From NCBI GenBank assembly GCA_035762545.1, contig DASTOM010000044.1:1-64000 (forward strand): a DNA stretch of 64,000 nucleotides, written 5' to 3'. Within the stretch, counting starts at the first letter, position 1. Each line of letters begins with the position of its first letter. Source of the DNA: JANQRA01 sp035762545 (GTDB lineage Bacteria; Actinomycetota; Acidimicrobiia; Spongiisociales; ZC4RG35). The notes beneath the pieces were generated by a model. The model saw only the letters and a program-made list of their open reading frames with translations, had not been told where the DNA came from and did not search any database. Shown piece after piece: positions 61,218 to 64,000 of the stretch. The position numbers and the translations under genes are program-made.

Positions 61218-62230
61218 CAGAAGATGACCTTCAGGGCCGCGGTAACGGTGATGTTCAGCAATGCGAGGGGGACCAGCCACTTCCAGGCGATGCCCTGGAG
61301 CTGATCCTCACGAAAACGGGGGAACGTCCAACGGAACCAGATCATGGCGAAGACCAAGAGGAAGGTCTTGCCGAGGAGGATCAACGGTCCGGCGAACTCG
61401 AGGGTCTCGGCTGGGATTCCGGGGAGCCACCAGCCACCGAGGAAAAGAGTGACGGCTATCGCCGACATCGTGAACATGTTGGCGAACTCGGCGAGGAAGA
61501 AGAACAGGAACCGAAAGCCCGAGTACTCGGTGAGATATCCCATGACCAGCTCCGATTCAGCGATCGGCATGTCGAACGGGATCCGGGTCAGCTCGGCGAG
61601 GGCGGCAATCATGAAGATCACGAAGCCGACGATCTGGAAGATCACGTAGGGGTAGCCGGCGTCGACCTGGGCCTGGACGATTCCCTGCATGCTCATGGTC
61701 CCGGCGAGGATGACCGGTCCAACGACTGCGAGGACCAACGGCAGCTCGTATGCGATGAGCTGGCCCGCGGCGCGCAGGCCACCGATGAGGGAGTACTTGT
61801 TCGCGGACGACCAGCCGGCCATGAGCACACCGATCGTCGAAAGTGACGAGATAGCGAGCGCATAGAAGATGCCCACGTCGAGGTCCTTGAAGATGAGGTT
61901 CGGACCGAATGGGATCACGACGAAGAGGGCCACCGTCCCGATGAGAACCAGGATCGGAGCCGACTTGAACACGGGTCGGTCGGCATCGGTGGGGACGATG
62001 TCTTCCTTTTGGAAGAACTTGACGCCATCGGCGATCAGCTGGGCCCAGCCCCACCTCCCACCGGCGAAATAGGGGCCAATCCGGTATTGCATCTTTGCCG
62101 ATAGCTTCATCTCGGCGAACCCGATGACCATTCCGACCAGAGGGATCATCAAGGCGACCAGGAGCAGCTTCCCGCCCAGGGAGACCCAGAAGTTGGAGAA
62201 GAGGTCCGTGATCCAGCCCGGTAGCGTCAT
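61217..62230 (-). CDS. nuoH: NADH-quinone oxidoreductase subunit H
   Basis: This 337-residue subunit forms the entrance of the quinone tunnel. It has eight helices and the segments EMKLSAKMQYRIGPYFAGGRWGWAQLIADGVKFFQKEDIVP, LAEFANMFTMSAIAVTLFLGGW and FPRFREDQLQGIAWKWLVPLAL, all conserved. It follows nuoD by 10 bases, with no room for nuoE, nuoF or nuoG. Confidence 0.96.
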   Translation of the reverse strand: MTLPGWITDLFSNFWVSLGGKLLLVALMIPLVGMVIGFAEMKLSAKMQYRIGPYFAGGRWGWAQLIADGVKFFQKEDIVPTDADRPVFKSAPILVLIGTVALFVVIPFGPNLIFKDLDVGIFYALAISSLSTIGVLMAGWSSANKYSLIGGLRAAGQLIAYELPLVLAVVGPVILAGTMSMQGIVQAQVDAGYPYVIFQIVGFVIFMIAALAELTRIPFDMPIAESELVMGYLTEYSGFRFLFFFLAEFANMFTMSAIAVTLFLGGWWLPGIPAETLEFAGPLILLGKTFLLVFAMIWFRWTFPRFREDQLQGIAWKWLVPLALLNITVTAALKVIF

Positions 62231-62240
62231 GAGCCCGCCC

Positions 62241-63434
62241 TCACCGATCCACGTCTCCGAGCACGAAATCGAGCGAGCCCATGATGGCGATGATGTCGGG
62301 GACCAGAGCGCCTTCGAGGATCCAGGGGAGAATCGAGATGTTGGAGAAGCTGGCCGAGCGGATCTTCAGCCGGTAGGGGCCACCGGCGCCGTCGGAGACG
62401 ATGTAGTAACCCATCTCCCCCTTGGGGTTCTCGGCGCGCACGTAGGTCTCACCTTTCGGCACTTTGATCACCTTGGGGACCTTGGCCTGGAGGTCACCCG
62501 ACGGGATGCCGTCTATTGCCTGGTGCACGATCTTCACCGACTCCCGGATCTCCTGGAGGCGGACGTGCCAGCGATCCCAGCAGTCGCCTGACTCACCGGT
62601 TATCACGTCGAAGTCGAACTTGGCGTATGGGAGATAGTCCTGGGTCTTCCGAAGGTCGAAAGGCACACCGGAAGCCCGCAGATTCGGTCCCGAGACACCA
62701 AAGGCGGCGGCGACGGCGGGGGGAAGGACGCCCACTCCCTTGGTGCGGGCCAGGATGATCTCGTTGCCTGCCACCAGATCCTCGAGCTGGTCGACTGACT
62801 CCCTGACCTTGTCCATGGCCACTCGCGTCTCGGCGAAGAAGCCGGCGGGTAGGTCCTGTGGCTGTTTGCGGGTGTTCGAACCCGATCCATAAGCGGGCTT
62901 CACCCCACCGATCCGGTTGAAGTTGGGGTGGAAACGGCCGCCTGTGACGCTCTCGAGGAGGTCGAGAACCCGCTCCCGTTCCCGTAGAGCGAAGAACAAC
63001 GGGGTGGCGGCTCCGAGCTCGAGCGGGTAGGAGGCGTTGAACACCAGATGTGAGGAGATCCGAGCCATCTCGGTGAGGATCAGACGGATGTACTGGGCCC
63101 TCTCCGGCACCTCCAGCTCCATCAGCTTCTCGGCGGCCACTATGAACGGGACCTCGTTGGCATAGCCCGAGACCCAGTCGATCCGGTTGACGATCGTGGT
63201 GATCTGGGGATAGCTGCGGACCTCGGCGAGCTTCTCGTAGCCGCGGTGCATGTATCCGATGACCGGCTGGACGTCGAAGCATCGCTCACCGTCGACCCGG
63301 GCGACGAGACGAAGCACGCCGTGGGTGGACGGGTGCTGGGGGCCGATGTTGAGCGTCATGTCCTCGGTCTGGAGTTCGACCGAGACGGAGGCCTCGCTCA
63401 AGTGGCGGATGGCGTCGGCGTCGATCGTGGTCAT
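62241..63434 (-). CDS. nuoD: NADH-quinone oxidoreductase subunit D
   Basis: This 397-residue subunit is related to the large subunit of NiFe hydrogenases. It has MTLNIGPQHPSTHGVLRLVARVDGE with the quinone-site histidine, HRGYEKLAEVRSYPQI, RAQYIRLILTEMARISSHL, and ending PWILEGALVPDIIAIMGSLDFVLGDVDR. Its ATG overlaps the nuoC stop. Confidence 0.97.
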   Translation of the reverse strand: MTTIDADAIRHLSEASVSVELQTEDMTLNIGPQHPSTHGVLRLVARVDGERCFDVQPVIGYMHRGYEKLAEVRSYPQITTIVNRIDWVSGYANEVPFIVAAEKLMELEVPERAQYIRLILTEMARISSHLVFNASYPLELGAATPLFFALRERERVLDLLESVTGGRFHPNFNRIGGVKPAYGSGSNTRKQPQDLPAGFFAETRVAMDKVRESVDQLEDLVAGNEIILARTKGVGVLPPAVAAAFGVSGPNLRASGVPFDLRKTQDYLPYAKFDFDVITGESGDCWDRWHVRLQEIRESVKIVHQAIDGIPSGDLQAKVPKVIKVPKGETYVRAENPKGEMGYYIVSDGAGGPYRLKIRSASFSNISILPWILEGALVPDIIAIMGSLDFVLGDVDR

Positions 63435-64000
63435 GCGTCCGGATTCTCGGTGGACGGCTCGTCGGCTCCGTTGCTGTCAGGCATTGCCTCGACGTCGACA
63501 GTCCCCGGCCACGGCTTCACCTCACGGCTGAGCAGCGGGTAGCTCTTGCGCAGCGGGTTGCCGATGAACGAGTCGGGCAGATAGAGATGGATCAGGTTCG
63601 GATGACCTTCGAACTGGATGCCAAACATCTCGTAGGCCTCCCGCTCGTGCCAGTTGGCACCGGCGAACGTGGTGACCAGGGTGGGCAACCTCGGGTCGTC
63701 CTTGTCGAGGTCGGTCGAGAAGATGACCAGATTCCCCTCGGACAGGTCCGACAGAGCAGAGAGCACCTCGAACCGCTCGTCCACCTCGGCGCTGAGCGGG
63801 TCACCTGCCTCGACCTCGTTGGACCAGTCGATGGCCGACAGCCAGGAGAAGAACACGAGGTCGAGCTCATCCCGGGCGGTGACGTGTGCCGACACCCACG
63901 AGTCGTTGGGGACCTTGACTTTGACCGTGTCGAACTGGATATCGGCCTCGCCGCCCACGGCATCGGCGACGCGATCGGCAAAGTCCTGAAGGGGATGAAC
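63431..64000 (-). CDS. nuoC: NADH-quinone oxidoreductase subunit C (5' end cut by window edge)
   Basis: The frame is open to the right edge, giving at least 189 residues. It has FFSWLSAIDW, the conserved FAGANWHEREAYEMFGIQFEGHPNLIHLYLPDSFIGNPLRKSYPL block of the 30-kDa subunit, and a divergent C-terminal tail. A GTG at 63958 is too far inside the conserved domain to be the start. The upstream genes nuoA and nuoB would lie outside the window. Confidence 0.94.
   Translation of the reverse strand, partial: VHPLQDFADRVADAVGGEADIQFDTVKVKVPNDSWVSAHVTARDELDLVFFSWLSAIDWSNEVEAGDPLSAEVDERFEVLSALSDLSEGNLVIFSTDLDKDDPRLPTLVTTFAGANWHEREAYEMFGIQFEGHPNLIHLYLPDSFIGNPLRKSYPLLSREVKPWPGTVDVEAMPDSNGADEPSTENPDA

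Overview
The window is a gene-dense, high-GC chromosomal segment from an actinobacterium. Supporting signs are a mycothiol-dependent maleylpyruvate isomerase-family enzyme, a GuaB3-type IMP dehydrogenase relative, an LCP cell-wall ligase, an SCP2 protein, heavy use of GTG starts, and many start codons lying 6 to 9 bases after a TANNNT -10 box (leaderless transcripts). The gene mix (fatty-acid and amino-acid catabolism, kynurenine enzymes) would fit an uncultured Acidimicrobiia-like lineage, but that placement is inference. I saw no tRNA, rRNA, insertion sequence, prophage or CRISPR array. No gap without a gene exceeds 300 bases; the largest (30870-31143) holds a gene remnant and hairpins.

Layout. 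1-2360: tail of a DHDPS-family gene, SCP2 protein, YCII/DGPF protein, malate dehydrogenase. 2475-5800: nadA-nadB-nadC, de novo NAD synthesis. 5916-8689: BAX-inhibitor membrane protein, isocitrate dehydrogenase, DM13 protein. 8686-11635: purN-purH-folD, overlapping genes for purine and one-carbon metabolism. 11701-16016: rhodanese, two membrane proteins, PlsC-like acyltransferase, DNA polymerase IV. 16064-27410: a catabolic island with an aryl-CoA ligase, SDR, tryptophan 2,3-dioxygenase, kynureninase-like enzyme, SbnI-like ParB-fold protein, Rid protein, enoyl-CoA hydratase, acyl-CoA dehydrogenase, CoA-binding protein, hotdog thioesterase, then hutH-hutI. 27415-30869: methyltransferase, DUF2207 and LemA. 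31144-34351: mycothiol enzyme, sucD, sucC, B12-binding subunit. 34456-38551: transaldolase, membrane protein, UvrD/PcrA helicase. 38617-41628: histidine kinase and CheA-like hybrid. 41721-44541: guaA, guaB3. 44675-48336: CPBP protease, an ECF sigma operon and a SodC-like exported protein. 48386-53384: trpS with its attenuator, a molybdopterin/pentapeptide fusion, LCP protein, GAF histidine kinase. 53424-54627: Nudix CoA diphosphatase and GNAT. 54655-64000: respiratory complex I genes nuoN to nuoC with nuoE, nuoF and nuoG absent.

How the genes work together. Central carbon metabolism is well represented (mdh, icd, sucCD, tal, complex I), with a B12 subunit suggesting methylmalonyl-CoA to succinyl-CoA entry. 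The 16-27 kb island could take tryptophan through kynurenine to anthranilate and on as a CoA thioester, and histidine through urocanate. Tryptophan also appears as a signal: trpS is preceded by a 12-residue leader peptide with two tandem Trp codons and a terminator, and the tryptophan dioxygenase operon has a perfect palindrome over its -10 box.

The most notable observations are the trpS attenuator whose leader ATG overlaps the stop of the upstream gene, two 24-bp divergent promoters that share the same TA step, the SbnI-like protein coupled to a kynurenine operon, an ECF sigma gene flanked by two paralogous membrane proteins, a molybdopterin oxidoreductase fused to pentapeptide repeats, and a purN gene with no standard start codon.
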